NCBI RefSeq assembly: GCF_027925445.1
Contig: NZ_AP027149.1
Span: 186,001 to 250,000 of the forward strand
DNA from: Methylocystis bryophila
Lineage (GTDB): Bacteria > Pseudomonadota > Alphaproteobacteria > Rhizobiales > Beijerinckiaceae
Reading direction: 5' to 3'
Length of the DNA: 64,000 bases
The notes below the pieces were generated by a model. That model saw only the letters and a program-made list of their open reading frames with translations, did no database searches and was not told where the DNA came from. Positions within the stretch are counted from its first letter, which is position 1. Each line of letters begins with the position of its first letter. The translations under genes were made by a program, and so were the position numbers. Shown here one piece after another: positions 1-7,727 of the stretch.

Positions 1-462
1 CAAGCCGAGGTCTTCCCAGAGGTGGTTTGGCTCCAGGGCGCGCCTCGCGATCATCGCCGCGAACCACCGCCCTTTTTCGCTGCCGGGAACGACATGAGCG
101 AGCAAAATATCTCGGATGAGCTCAACCTCCTCGGCGTCCGCCATTTCGGTCGCGACGACGTCGCTATCAGCATCGATCCCGCCACAGACCAGGAACGACG
201 AGAATAGCGCGCTGAGGTCCGCCTCGCTCAGCCCGGTTCGTTCCGCCAGCGCCCCAGATTCGGAAGCGGCGACCGAGACGATACAGGCGAGGGCGTGAAG
301 ATCGAAAGCTTCATCCGACTCGATGCGTGCGGCTTTCGGAGGAACCCCGGTCAATTTTCGATAAGTTTCCGCGGGGCCTGAAACCGTCTGTGTGGCGCCG
401 ACGGAGAGCCCAAATTGCCGCGCTTCAGCGACTGGAGATTCCGGAACGACGCGTAGGTTCAC
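1..462 (-). CDS. nifQ: NifQ, 5' part, cut by window edge
   Basis: An open frame runs from a GTG at 460-462 on the minus strand to the first base of the window (154 codons, no stop). The GTG has a good ribosome site, AGGAG, about 8 bases upstream. The visible end reads ARRALEPNHLWEDLGL, which matches the conserved NifQ block before the C-terminal cysteine motif; that motif lies outside the window. NifQ delivers molybdenum to FeMo-cofactor synthesis. It lies downstream of nifH copy 1 on the same strand, after a hairpin and a dispersed palindrome. The family call rests on one conserved block, so it is good but not certain. Confidence 0.8.
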   Translation of the reverse strand, partial: MNLRVVPESPVAEARQFGLSVGATQTVSGPAETYRKLTGVPPKAARIESDEAFDLHALACIVSVAASESGALAERTGLSEADLSALFSSFLVCGGIDADSDVVATEMADAEEVELIRDILLAHVVPGSEKGRWFAAMIARRALEPNHLWEDLGL

Positions 463-537
463 GGCGAGACTCCTAGAACGCGTCCCCATCGCGCGGGGTC
501 ACGCGATCGAAATGGACCCGCTCCAAATCAAAAATTC

Positions 538-589
538 AGAGCATGTCCCGAAAAATCGCTTCGCACTGCAGTTTTCCGGGAGATGCTCT
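538..589. repeat. Dispersed palindrome, AGAGCAT family
   Basis: The sequence begins AGAGCATGTCCCG and ends CGGGAGATGCTCT, forming an imperfect stem. Related copies occur near 2380-2413, 6640-6688 and 22801-22850. It resembles the short palindromes scattered between genes in many Rhizobiales genomes. It lies between nifH copy 1 and nifQ and could form a structure in their transcript. Confidence 0.6.
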
Positions 590-596
590 CGTTGTT

Positions 597-629
597 GTCG
601 GTCTTCCCGTGTGGGAAGACCGACTTTTT
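597..629 (-). terminator. Strong hairpin downstream of nifH copy 1
   Basis: A perfect 12-bp stem (597-608 with 613-624) has a 4-base loop and ends 15 bases past the nifH stop codon. Five T follow it on the plus strand, so the classic terminator orientation is plus. For the minus-strand nifH transcript it would be a 3' stem-loop that terminates weakly or protects the mRNA end. That would give abundant nifH message and less nifQ message. Confidence 0.55.
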
Positions 630-638
630 GTTTCCGAT

Positions 639-1523
639 TTACGCGATGGCGGAGAGTTCCGAGGCGGTCTTGCCGATCTGGCTCTCGTCGACGGCCTTCA
701 TGATGCCATGCTCCATGAGCATGTCTTCGAGCTCGTCCATGGTGATCGGGGTCGGGATGATGCCCTTGCCCTGGTTCGCATGCACCTTGTTCGCGAGATT
801 GCGATAGTGACCCGCCTGCACCGAGTCCGGCGCATATTCGATCACCGTCATGCGGCGCAGCTCGGCGTGCTGAACGATATTGTCGCGCGGCACGAAGTAG
901 ATCAGCGTCGTGCCGAGCTTCTTCGCAAGAGCCTCAGCAAGCTCAAGCTCCTTGTCCGTCTGGCGCTCGTTGCAGACCAGCCCGCCCAGGCGCACGCCGC
1001 CGGAGTTGGCGTATTTCAGAATGCCCTTGGAGATGTTGTTGGCCGCATACATGGCCATCATCTCGCCGGACATGACGATGTAGATTTCCTGCGCCTTGTT
1101 CTCGCGGATCGGCATCGCGAAGCCGCCGCAGACAACGTCGCCGAGCACGTCGTAGGACACATAGTCGATGTCCTCGTAAGCGCCGTTCTCCTCGAGGAAG
1201 TTGATCGAGGTGATGACGCCGCGGCCGGCGCAGCCGACGCCCGGCTCCGGACCGCCCGACTCGACGCAGCGGATGTCGAGATAGCCGACCTTCATCACTT
1301 CTTCGATCTCAAGGTCCTCGACGCTGCCCGCCGAAGCCGCGAGGCTCAGGATGGTGTCCTGCGCCTTGGCGTGAAGGATCAGGCGCGTCGAATCCGCCTT
1401 CGGATCGCAGCCGACGATCAGGATGCGGTGACCCAGCTCCGCAAGCGCCGCCAATGTGTTCTGGGACGTCGTCGACTTGCCGATGCCCCCTTTGCCGTAA
1501 AACGCGATCTGCCGTAGTGACAT
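639..1523 (-). CDS. nifH: Nitrogenase iron protein, copy 1
   Basis: 294 aa dinitrogenase reductase (Fe protein). The homodimer passes electrons from ferredoxin or flavodoxin to NifDK with ATP hydrolysis, in the cytoplasm. The P-loop GKGGIGKST is at residues 10-18. The two [4Fe-4S] ligand cysteines sit in VGCAGRGV and DVVCGGFAMP, and the ADP-ribosylatable Arg is in GCAGRGV. Length is standard. The start has an AGGAG-type site (AGGAGACGAAT). The protein is identical to copy 2 at 30619-31503, and I see only three silent base differences. A sigma-54 promoter lies 150 bases upstream. It stands apart from nifDK and is followed by a hairpin and nifQ. Confidence 0.97.
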   Translation of the reverse strand: MSLRQIAFYGKGGIGKSTTSQNTLAALAELGHRILIVGCDPKADSTRLILHAKAQDTILSLAASAGSVEDLEIEEVMKVGYLDIRCVESGGPEPGVGCAGRGVITSINFLEENGAYEDIDYVSYDVLGDVVCGGFAMPIRENKAQEIYIVMSGEMMAMYAANNISKGILKYANSGGVRLGGLVCNERQTDKELELAEALAKKLGTTLIYFVPRDNIVQHAELRRMTVIEYAPDSVQAGHYRNLANKVHANQGKGIIPTPITMDELEDMLMEHGIMKAVDESQIGKTASELSAIA

Positions 1524-1671
1524 ATTCGTCTCCTGTGGTGTCCTTCGACCGACGCCTGCCTGCGGCGCGGCCGTTCCTGTATTTTGGGAAACTGATCGCG
1601 GGTTGCGGGAAGGAACACATCGCTCGGCGTGGCGTAGGCGTGCGCTCAGCCCTCACTCGCACGCCTTTCAA

Positions 1672-1688
1672 AGCAACGGCCATGCCAG
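1672..1688 (-). promoter_or_regulatory. Sigma-54 promoter of nifH copy 1
   Basis: On the minus strand the site reads TGGCATGGCCGTTGCTT. The -24 GG and -12 GC are separated by exactly 10 bases, as RpoN requires. It lies about 150 bases upstream of the nifH start. I found no exact TGT-N10-ACA NifA site between here and 1900. Confidence 0.8.
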
Positions 1689-1844
1689 ACGTCGCACTCC
1701 TTTTAAGACATTGATATATCTGAGAGTTGTGAGAGAGGTCGGGTTTGTCGGGCCGGCGTCTTGCAGACTATTCCGACACTCACACACTACATACACAGAC
1801 ATTTGTAGTTTAGCTTGCGAACGCGCCATCGCCCTCTCAAGGGG

Positions 1845-1860
1845 TGGAACGACCTTTGCA
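1845..1860 (+). promoter_or_regulatory. Sigma-54 promoter of the ankyrin gene
   Basis: TGGAACGACCTTTGCA matches the RpoN consensus TGGCACG-N4-TTGCA with one mismatch and the correct GG-N10-GC spacing. It faces away from the nifH copy 1 promoter and points to the ankyrin-repeat gene. Confidence 0.65.
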
Positions 1861-1962
1861 GCGTCACGGGATCAGGTTTCGTCCATGACCGGGCCAGCGC
1901 GCGTCGCCCTCGATCCGCGGGACCGGGCAGCAACGGCGAAATTATATCGGAGACGTGAGGTC

Positions 1963-2361
1963 ATGACGCCTCTCCTGGAAGCGAGCGCCAAAGGTCGCGT
2001 GGCGGAGCTGCGCGCTTTGATCGACGGGGGTGCCGATCTTGGCGTCACGACGGTGGACGGCAACAACGCCCTCTGGCTCGCCAGCGCGGCCGGAAGCCTA
2101 GAGGCGATCCAGATGCTCATCGACGCCGGCATAGAGGTCGATCATCGCAATCCCGACGGCGCAACGGCTCTCATCTACGCCGCTTCGGCGGGCAAGGCGG
2201 AGATCGTAGCCGTTCTATTGCGCCATGGAGCGGATCCGACGCTCGAGACGAGGGATGGTTTTTCCGCGCTCGACCTGGCCTCGACGGTCGAATGTCTGGC
2301 TTTGTTGCGCAAGGCTCATCGCGAGGTCCGCGCGTCTCGCTCCGCGGACGCGGCGCCTTAG
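1963..2361 (+). CDS. Ankyrin-repeat protein
   Basis: 132 aa from the ATG at 1963, which has GGAG 10 bases upstream. An in-frame ATG at 1885 would add 26 residues but has a poorer ribosome site. Three to four ankyrin repeats fill the protein, with cores such as GNNALWLASAAGSLEAIQML and GATALIYAASAGKAEIVAVL. Ankyrin repeats bind other proteins, so this may be an adaptor or assembly factor. The sigma-54 promoter and divergent placement next to nifH suggest expression during nitrogen fixation. The partner is unknown. Confidence 0.8.
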   Translation: MTPLLEASAKGRVAELRALIDGGADLGVTTVDGNNALWLASAAGSLEAIQMLIDAGIEVDHRNPDGATALIYAASAGKAEIVAVLLRHGADPTLETRDGFSALDLASTVECLALLRKAHREVRASRSADAAP

Positions 2362-2691
2362 AAGCTGTCACGGAATACGGCGAAGCGGTTTTCCGTTCAG
2401 ACATGCTCTAAGTTTTTGATATGGCGCGAGCCGTCTTCGATCGCGTGATTCACCCGGACGCGCTCTAGGCGATTACAGAGACGAAATGCCCAGCGACCTC
2501 TCGACGATTGAGAGGCTCGCTACTGTTACGCGATCGATCTCGGGCGCGGGCGGCGCTGGAGGCGCGCGCCCAGGCCAGATCCTTCAGACCACGTTTCAGC
2601 TCCGGCGATCGCCCCCTTCGGCATTGTGTTCCGGCGCGCTTCCCGAACGGGAAGCGCGCGTGAGGCAGGAAGCCGCGAACAAGGGAGCGGA
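2362..2691. other. Intergenic region with dispersed repeats
   Basis: No supported gene. It holds a degenerate AGAGCAT-family palindrome around 2380-2413 and a short stem near 2635-2665 (GCGCGCTTCCCG / CGGGAAGCGCGC) that could terminate one or both converging genes. Confidence 0.5.
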
Positions 2692-3042
2692 TTACCTCGT
2701 CAGAATCATCACAAGACGGTCCACGCGTTTGCCGCCCTTGAGATGTGAAGAGTAGATCTCGTCAACGTCTTCCGGCGTCGTCGGTCGATACCAAATCCCC
2801 TCGGGATAGACCACCATCAAGGGGCCGGCGGAACAAAACCCCATGCAGCCGGCGGCAGTAAAGCCGATCTCGCCAGAACCGTCGGCCTCGACGAGCTTGC
2901 CGAGTCGATCCCAAAGCGGCTGCGCGCCATTGGCGCCGCAGCTGCCGCGCGGGTGCGTCGGCGGTCTCTGCGTGAAACACGCGAACACATGGCGCTTGTA
3001 AAGCTGGGGAACTTCGAATTCTTCCTCCGATGCGTCTGACAT
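2692..3042 (-). CDS. Thioredoxin-like [2Fe-2S] ferredoxin
   Basis: 116 aa from the ATG at 3042. Cysteines occur as ACFTQRPPTHPRGSCG near residues 21-36 and GCMGFCSAGP near 65-74. This C-X(10-12)-C ... C-X3-C pattern is that of the thioredoxin-fold [2Fe-2S] ferredoxins, including Azotobacter Shethna protein I of the nif region. The following MVVYPEGIWY is typical of that family. It is probably an electron carrier or protective redox partner for nitrogenase. It is divergent from the SufT-like gene, with facing sigma-54 sites in the 370-base gap. Confidence 0.85.
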   Translation of the reverse strand: MSDASEEEFEVPQLYKRHVFACFTQRPPTHPRGSCGANGAQPLWDRLGKLVEADGSGEIGFTAAGCMGFCSAGPLMVVYPEGIWYRPTTPEDVDEIYSSHLKGGKRVDRLVMILTR

Positions 3043-3251
3043 CGCGCATTCAACCTTTCGAACTGGGCCTAGGGCGTCAGAGCGAGTCTTTCGCAAAAGT
3101 GGATAGACTTTTGCGATCGCAACTTGCCCAACATTTTGGCTTCGCGCGATTTCATGTCGCCTGAACGATTCCGTTCCAGCTGTGAATCGCGCTAGGAGCG
3201 TGAGGAATTTCAGCGCCGAACAGCGGGCAGAAAATCCTCGATTTCCAATGA

Positions 3252-3267
3252 AGCAAATCCTGGTCCA
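3252..3267 (-). promoter_or_regulatory. Possible sigma-54 promoter of the 2Fe-2S ferredoxin
   Basis: On the minus strand TGGACCAGGATTTGCT has GG-N10-GC spacing and a good -12 element, but the -24 element has two mismatches. It lies 210 bases upstream of the ferredoxin start. Confidence 0.4.
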
Positions 3268-3278
3268 GCGACTCCGAT

Positions 3279-3294
3279 TGGCGCCCGATTTGCT
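3279..3294 (+). promoter_or_regulatory. Sigma-54 promoter of the SufT-like gene
   Basis: TGGCGCCCGATTTGCT has correct GG-N10-GC spacing and a perfect -12 TTGCT. It lies 117 bases upstream of the proposed TTG start and just 12 bases from the opposite-facing site. Confidence 0.55.
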
Positions 3295-3410
3295 CTGAGG
3301 CAAAGGAAGACGCAAGGCCGAGATTCGCGGCGCCTCTCTCCCGGCAGAGAGGGTCATTCGCGGTGGCGAGACGGCTCTTATCGTTCCGCCACGTTAGAGA
3401 GGAGATCACC

Positions 3411-3797
3411 TTGGAAGCGGAGACGACAACCGAAGCTGCTGTCACGACCGCCAGCACCCGTGAGAGCGACGCGTCGAGACCCGCGCCAGAGGCGGTGCAC
3501 GCCGCGGTGGTCGCAGCGCTGCGCGAGGTCTTCGATCCCGAGATCCCCGTGAACATCTATGACCTCGGACTCGTCTACAAGATTGACATCATCAACCGAT
3601 GTCATGTGGAAGTCGACATGACCTTGACGGCGCCGGGTTGTCCGGTGGCCGGAGAGATGATGAACATGACGAAGAGAGCCATTGACGGTGTTGAGTGCGT
3701 TGCGAGCTCCAAGGTAAACCTCGTGTTTGATCCACCGTGGAGTCAAGCCATGATGTCTGATGAAGCCAAATTGGACCTCGGCTTCTTCGGCGATTGA
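3411..3797 (+). CDS. SufT/MIP18-family Fe-S assembly protein
   Basis: 128 aa from a TTG at 3411 preceded by AGAGAGGAG; an ATG at 3363 in the same frame lacks such a site. Residues about 25-115 form a DUF59 (MIP18-like) domain with REVFDPEIPVNIYDLGLVYK and the cysteine motif TAPGCPVAGEM. Relatives (SufT, PaaD, the N-terminus of ApbC) help mature Fe-S proteins, so a role in Fe-S loading of nif proteins is likely. The first 25 residues are Thr/Ala/Glu rich and probably disordered. It probably forms an operon with the following hydrolase-like gene. Confidence 0.82.
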   Translation: MEAETTTEAAVTTASTRESDASRPAPEAVHAAVVAALREVFDPEIPVNIYDLGLVYKIDIINRCHVEVDMTLTAPGCPVAGEMMNMTKRAIDGVECVASSKVNLVFDPPWSQAMMSDEAKLDLGFFGD

Positions 3798-3924
3798 TCG
3801 CGCTCCCGCGAGCGACGACCGCGAGCTTTTGTCATAGGCACGAAATTCGCAGACTCGTGTCAGGCGCGGTGGACACACAGACGCTTCTCTGGCGTGCCGC
3901 CGTATCATGACAAGAGGTTGCATC

Positions 3925-4680
3925 ATGATCGAACTCACCTCAGGGGATGGACACAGTTTCTCGGCCTATCGCGCCGATCCTTCGGAGGCTCCCAAAGGAG
4001 CCGTCGTCGTGCTGCAGGATTTTTCTGGAGTGGGCGCGCACATCCAAAAGGAAGTCGACGCCTTCGCCGCGCGGGGTTATGTCGCTATCGCGCCCCTGCT
4101 CTTCCAGAGAGAACACAAGCAAGAATCCGTCAGCGAGAAGGAAGGCGTCGACATCGCCAAGGCCGTGACCGTCGACTCGGCGCTGCTCGATGTCCAAGCC
4201 GCCATCGACTCGGTCAAGAGCGCCGGCAAGGTAGCTGTCGTCGGCTATAGCTGGGGCGGTTATCTCGCCTATCAATCCGCGAACCACCTCAAGGATATCG
4301 CCTGCACCATCGCCTATTATGCTGCGGGTCTCACCGAGGGACGCACGGACAAGCGCAGAGTTCCGACACTCCTTCATTTTCCCGAGGACGATCCCAGCAC
4401 GCCTCTCGACGGAATTGTCGCCTTTCGGGCATTGCGCCCGGATGTCAGCGCGTTCTCTTACCCGAAGGCCAAAAACGGCTTCAATTTCGAGACGGCCGAG
4501 ACCTTTGACGCGACGGCGGCGGAACAGGCGAAAGAGCGCACGCTCTTCTGGATCTCCCAATTTGTCGAAGGCCAGCCTCCGGTCACTTTGAAAAACTCCG
4601 GCGCCTATGCGCAGGCGAAGACCGAAAAGAAGAAGAAAAAGGCGTCCGGCGACGACGACATGGGTCCGCCGATGGACTGA
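3925..4680 (+). CDS. Dienelactone-hydrolase-like protein, incomplete catalytic triad
   Basis: 251 aa alpha/beta-hydrolase of the dienelactone hydrolase family. The nucleophile elbow is GYSWGGYLA (Ser instead of the usual Cys). An acidic residue is in HFPEDDPSTP. The usual catalytic His of the A-x-HGF motif is replaced by Asn: KAKNGFNF. The C-terminus is a lysine-rich tail (EKKKKKASGDDD). The enzyme may be inactive or altered and could act as a binding or scaffold protein. The start at 3925 follows AAGAGG; an ATG at 3907 is an alternative. It sits 127 bases after the SufT-like gene in the nif region. Confidence 0.8.
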   Translation: MIELTSGDGHSFSAYRADPSEAPKGAVVVLQDFSGVGAHIQKEVDAFAARGYVAIAPLLFQREHKQESVSEKEGVDIAKAVTVDSALLDVQAAIDSVKSAGKVAVVGYSWGGYLAYQSANHLKDIACTIAYYAAGLTEGRTDKRRVPTLLHFPEDDPSTPLDGIVAFRALRPDVSAFSYPKAKNGFNFETAETFDATAAEQAKERTLFWISQFVEGQPPVTLKNSGAYAQAKTEKKKKKASGDDDMGPPMD

Positions 4681-4790
4681 GCGCTCCCACGGCGCCGTCT
4701 ACGCGAAGCCTGCCTTTGGTTGAATGACGCACGGAAGCAACCGCTTTCGCGCTTCCGTGCGATCCCTCATTTTGCAGACATCATGACAAA

Positions 4791-4830
4791 AGAGCCGGCG
4801 GGATGCTCACTTCCCCCGGCTCTCTTTTTT
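4791..4830 (+). terminator. Intrinsic terminator
   Basis: AGAGCCGG pairs with CCGGCTCT across a GC-rich loop and is followed by TCTTTTTT. It lies between the converging hydrolase-like gene and the 250-aa gene. A second stem (ACGGAAGC ... GCTTCCGT, 4732-4759) lies just upstream. Confidence 0.8.
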
Positions 4831-4875
4831 ACTCTTACCGATCGCTCAAGCGAGTTTCGAGGCTGCGGCTTGCGC

Positions 4876-5628
4876 TCAGCCGCGTCGACCGAGCGAGCGC
4901 AGATAGCCCTGCATATCGTCGGCGAGCTCCATGTCCACCGCGGGAGCGGTCTTCAAGAGCAGATTGGCGATGAAAGACTCGTCATTGCGGGGATCCTCGA
5001 GCGCTTCGCGCAACACCGGAACATTGTCCTCAATGTGATGCAGAAAGGCGATGCCCTTCTCGGCTGTCTCGCTCCAGCGCTCCCGGTGCCATTTCGCCAA
5101 AGGATACATGATCTCGTGAACGAAATTGGACTTGCGCGCCTTTTCGAAGAATCGAAGCCCGGCGTTCCAGTTTTCCTTCGCGCGCAGCGGCGGCGGCGGA
5201 ATGTCCTGCGTCAGCATTTTTTTCGCGGCCTGCCCAACGAAATCCTCGAGGCTGACCGGCGCGTCGATGTTGGCGCGGAAATACCAAAGCGCGTTGGCGC
5301 CGGGAAATTCCTTGCCATAGCTCTCGACGAGCGCCGTCTCCACCTTGTCGACCGCCGATTTGTCGGCCTTTAGCGCGGCTGTCATGCAGAAGGCGAAAAC
5401 GGCGTCGTTGCCGACATCTTTGACCGTATCACTGCGAAGTCGGTCCTCGTCGAGCTTCGGCGTCACGCCATCGGCCGGTGGAACCGCCTCGCCGGCGCGT
5501 AGCGCCGTGATGTAGGAAGTGATCTCCAACCAACCCGTGAAATGGGCGACGAACGCCTCCGGATCGACATGAACGATTGCAAGATTGATCGGCTTCTTGC
5601 GCGCTTGCAATTCCGCCATGTCCGTCAT
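4876..5628 (-). CDS. Unknown protein of nif region, 250 aa
   Basis: I do not recognise this family. The protein is soluble and mostly helical, with no signal or membrane segment. The C-terminal half is rich in His, Trp and Glu (KWHRERW, FLHHIEDN), which might bind metal. The start at 5628 has a clear AGGAG ribosome site. It is 58 bases downstream of a Rieske ferredoxin gene on the same strand and very likely shares its sigma-54 promoter. A redox partner role with that Rieske protein is only a guess. Confidence 0.7.
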   Translation of the reverse strand: MTDMAELQARKKPINLAIVHVDPEAFVAHFTGWLEITSYITALRAGEAVPPADGVTPKLDEDRLRSDTVKDVGNDAVFAFCMTAALKADKSAVDKVETALVESYGKEFPGANALWYFRANIDAPVSLEDFVGQAAKKMLTQDIPPPPLRAKENWNAGLRFFEKARKSNFVHEIMYPLAKWHRERWSETAEKGIAFLHHIEDNVPVLREALEDPRNDESFIANLLLKTAPAVDMELADDMQGYLRSLGRRG

Positions 5629-5686
5629 GCGCTATACTCCTTAAGATCGTGAGGCGCGTTGCGCCCAAGCTCATGCTGATGACGGA

Positions 5687-6109
5687 TTAATCGGAGGTGA
5701 TCATGACTTCGGGCGCTTCGTCCGGATCGGAACCGTCATCCTCGGCGAGCTCCACTCCGGTCACGCAGACGTCGCCGTCATCGACGATGATCGTGATCGG
5801 CGTGAGCGATTTGCCTTGACAGGGGCCGATGAAGCACTTGCCGGTATCCAAGTCGAACTGCGCGCCATGGTGCCCGCAAGTGAGGAAATTTCCTTCCTCA
5901 TCGAGAAAGGCGCCTGGGTTGTTGGTGTCGAGCTGCTCGCCTTTGTGCGGGCAGGCGTTCTCGAAGCCATAGAAATTATTACCCTTGCGCGTGATCAAGA
6001 TCGGCCAGGGCTTGGGCTCGCCGGTCGACGTGATCCGCATGAGCAGAAATCCGGTCGCCTCTCCGTCCTCGATCTCGCCGTTCTGGCAGATTGCGTAAAG
6101 TTCGCTCAT
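5687..6109 (-). CDS. Rieske-type [2Fe-2S] ferredoxin 1
   Basis: 140 aa soluble Rieske protein. The cluster motifs are CPHKGEQL (Cys, His) and CGHHGAQFD (Cys, His), 25-30 residues apart, in the order of a Rieske fold. A conserved tail IGPCQGKSLTPI follows. It has no membrane anchor, so it is a cytoplasmic electron carrier. It shares domain layout and an acidic C-terminus with the two other Rieske proteins here (8356-8799, 18358-18801). The start at 6109 is followed by MSELYAICQNGEI. It leads an operon with the 250-aa unknown gene. Confidence 0.9.
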   Translation of the reverse strand: MSELYAICQNGEIEDGEATGFLLMRITSTGEPKPWPILITRKGNNFYGFENACPHKGEQLDTNNPGAFLDEEGNFLTCGHHGAQFDLDTGKCFIGPCQGKSLTPITIIVDDGDVCVTGVELAEDDGSDPDEAPEVMITSD

Positions 6110-6169
6110 GGTATCCCGTCCTACTTCTCTGGGCGCCCTACGAGGGAACCCTCGCACCCGTCTCGCCCG

Positions 6170-6185
6170 TGCAAGCGGCAAGCCA
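6170..6185 (-). promoter_or_regulatory. Sigma-54 promoter of Rieske gene 1
   Basis: On the minus strand TGGCTTGCCGCTTGCA shows GG-N10-GC and a perfect -12 TTGCA, 60 bases upstream of the Rieske start. Confidence 0.6.
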
Positions 6186-6255
6186 TCTCGCTCGAGCCTT
6201 ACATGGTTTTTGCTACGGGGACCCAACATTCATACGGGTTGCAAGGGGAGGAGGC

Positions 6256-6579
6256 ATGACTGTCATAAAGCATGACTTCGGATTGGCCGAGCGCTTGAAC
6301 GAGCGCCGCTTCGCGCGGCTTTTGGAGCTCGATGCTCTGCACGAAGCCAATATTCGCGCCAACCCGCTTCCCTATCTGGAAAGAGCGAGCGAGCGCATCT
6401 TCCGTCTGAGAGAGACGCTTTTCGACGCGCTGCAGGCGGCAAAAGCCCCCACGCCCGAGCCGGAAGCGGAGAGCCGCCTCATCGCTGTGGATGAGGCGGA
6501 ATTTTTGCGTCTGAAGGCCTGCCTCGCCATCGTCGAGAAAGGCTTCGCGGAGCACGGAAACTTCGACGACGCTCTTTAG
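6256..6579 (+). CDS. Unknown small protein of nif region, 107 aa
   Basis: The ATG at 6256 is preceded by GGGGAGGAGG, a very strong ribosome site. The protein is helical and charged, with Arg/Leu/Glu-rich heptad-like stretches (ERLNERRFARLLELDALHEA), so it may be a small coiled-coil protein. I see no cysteine cluster and do not recognise a family. It is divergent from Rieske gene 1. A dispersed palindrome lies just downstream. Confidence 0.65.
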   Translation: MTVIKHDFGLAERLNERRFARLLELDALHEANIRANPLPYLERASERIFRLRETLFDALQAAKAPTPEPEAESRLIAVDEAEFLRLKACLAIVEKGFAEHGNFDDAL

Positions 6580-6639
6580 AGCGCCCTGATCGCGCGGAAT
6601 CACGCGTTCGAAAAGGACTAGGGTCCAAGTCAATAGCTT

Positions 6640-6740
6640 AGAGCATGTCCCGTCGGGAAAACTGCTTCCCGCTTGTCCGGGACATGCGCGAGATCACGAT
6701 GCGCTTGAGCGGAAACGCTCAAACGCAGCGTGATCGATTC
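6640..6740. repeat. Dispersed palindromes, two families side by side
   Basis: An AGAGCATGTCCCG ... CGGGACATGC palindrome (6640-6687) has an inner CGGGAA/TTCCCG stem. It is followed by a degenerate copy of the CGCTGCGTTCAGGCG family (about 6700-6735). It separates converging genes and may act as a terminator. Confidence 0.5.
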
Positions 6741-6791
6741 CATAGATTTAGAGCGCGATCGAGAATAGATTCGATCAGGCCAGGCTCGCGC

Positions 6792-7277
6792 TCAGGCGGC
6801 CTTCGCGGCCGAAGCAGGCGGCTCCCATTTGTAGATGGTCTGCTTGGACTCGCTCTCCAGCGGCGCGAAGCCGTTCTCTTTGAGCGCGTCAGCCAATCCT
6901 TGCTTATCGTCGGCCGACACGCTGGCGTAGATAGCCGCTCCTCGGGACACCAGGGTCTGGAGCAACAGGCTCAGCGCCTCTGCCCTCAGCGGGGACTGCG
7001 CAACCGCGACGATGCACACATTGAGCGTTTCCTTCTTGATCAGAGCCAAGTCGAGAAGGTCTCTTTGTGCGAGAAGCACGCCCAAGATCTTTTTATCCGG
7101 CCCGACCACGACCCCAGAACGCTCATCGCTCAGACATTGCATGACGCGAGTCAGGGCGAGCTCCTGCTCGGCGGCGCTCGACAGCGGTAGTGAAATGTCC
7201 GCCGCAACATCTCGCAGCAAGCCCCAGATTTCTTCAATGTCGTAAAGCGACGCCTCTCTGTGGACGAGTTCCGACAC
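6792..7277 (-). CDS. Possible GNAT-like protein of nif region
   Basis: 161 aa from a GTG at 7277 with AAGGAG 7 bases upstream. The opening VHREASLYDIEEIWGLLRDV and the later GVLLAQRDLLDLALIKKETL resemble the fold pattern of GNAT acetyltransferases. I do not see a clear acetyl-CoA loop (R/Q-x-x-G-x-G/A), so enzymatic activity is doubtful. It is divergent from the 80-aa gene at 7450. Confidence 0.6.
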   Translation of the reverse strand: MSELVHREASLYDIEEIWGLLRDVAADISLPLSSAAEQELALTRVMQCLSDERSGVVVGPDKKILGVLLAQRDLLDLALIKKETLNVCIVAVAQSPLRAEALSLLLQTLVSRGAAIYASVSADDKQGLADALKENGFAPLESESKQTIYKWEPPASAAKAA

Positions 7278-7333
7278 GGTGCTTCTCCTTCATTCTCCGC
7301 AATGTCGCATTTCCTGCGACTTCGCCCTGGACT

Positions 7334-7349
7334 AGCAATCGTCGTTCCG
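7334..7349 (-). promoter_or_regulatory. Weak sigma-54 match upstream of the GNAT-like gene
   Basis: On the minus strand CGGAACGACGATTGCT has the correct GG-N10-GC spacing and a good -12 element, with mismatches at -24. Confidence 0.35.
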
Positions 7350-7396
7350 TATCCCGATCCGGCGACATCCGATTTGCGGCGCAAGCTTCGGATCTC

Positions 7397-7412
7397 TGGC
7401 AAAAATCTTGCT
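7397..7412 (+). promoter_or_regulatory. Sigma-54 promoter of the 7450 operon
   Basis: TGGCAAAAATCTTGCT has GG-N10-GC spacing and perfect TGGC and TTGCT cores, 38 bases upstream of the ATG at 7450. Confidence 0.7.
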
Positions 7413-7449
7413 GCACAAAAAGGCGAGCTCATAACAGACGGGATGACCA

Positions 7450-7692
7450 ATGCCATCGAACGGTTACTTCATCGATTGGGATGGAAACATGCGCAGCACC
7501 GGCGATCCGGGCGGCGGCTATGAATGCGAGGTGGACACTGTCGCGCGCTATGTCGCGATCATGGGTAAGGGCGGCGCGCTCATGCATGAGGCCACCTATT
7601 ACAAGACCATCGAAGACGTGAGCAAAGCGGGCATCAAAGCGACGCTGGTTCCGGGATCGCATCCCTGGGGTCGGAAGGCAGACGGTTTCTGA
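7450..7692 (+). CDS. Unknown small protein of nif region, 80 aa
   Basis: 80 aa beginning MPSNGYFIDWDGNMRS. It is rich in Gly and aromatic residues, with one cysteine (GGGYECEVD) and no membrane segment. I do not recognise a family. It lies directly behind a good sigma-54 promoter and 35 bases ahead of a 90-aa gene, so the two form an operon probably switched on with nif. The ribosome site is weak (ACGGGATGACCA). Confidence 0.65.
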   Translation: MPSNGYFIDWDGNMRSTGDPGGGYECEVDTVARYVAIMGKGGALMHEATYYKTIEDVSKAGIKATLVPGSHPWGRKADGF

Positions 7693-7727
7693 TCCCCGCT
7701 ACGGCGCAAAGGAGGGTCGTTTACACC

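Noticed and set aside
543..1517. Long plus-strand open frame opposite nifH copy 1 (and its twin at 30493-31497)
   Set aside because: Third-position GC bias of nifH leaves the antisense strand open. The product is Arg/His/Asp-rich and has no family features.
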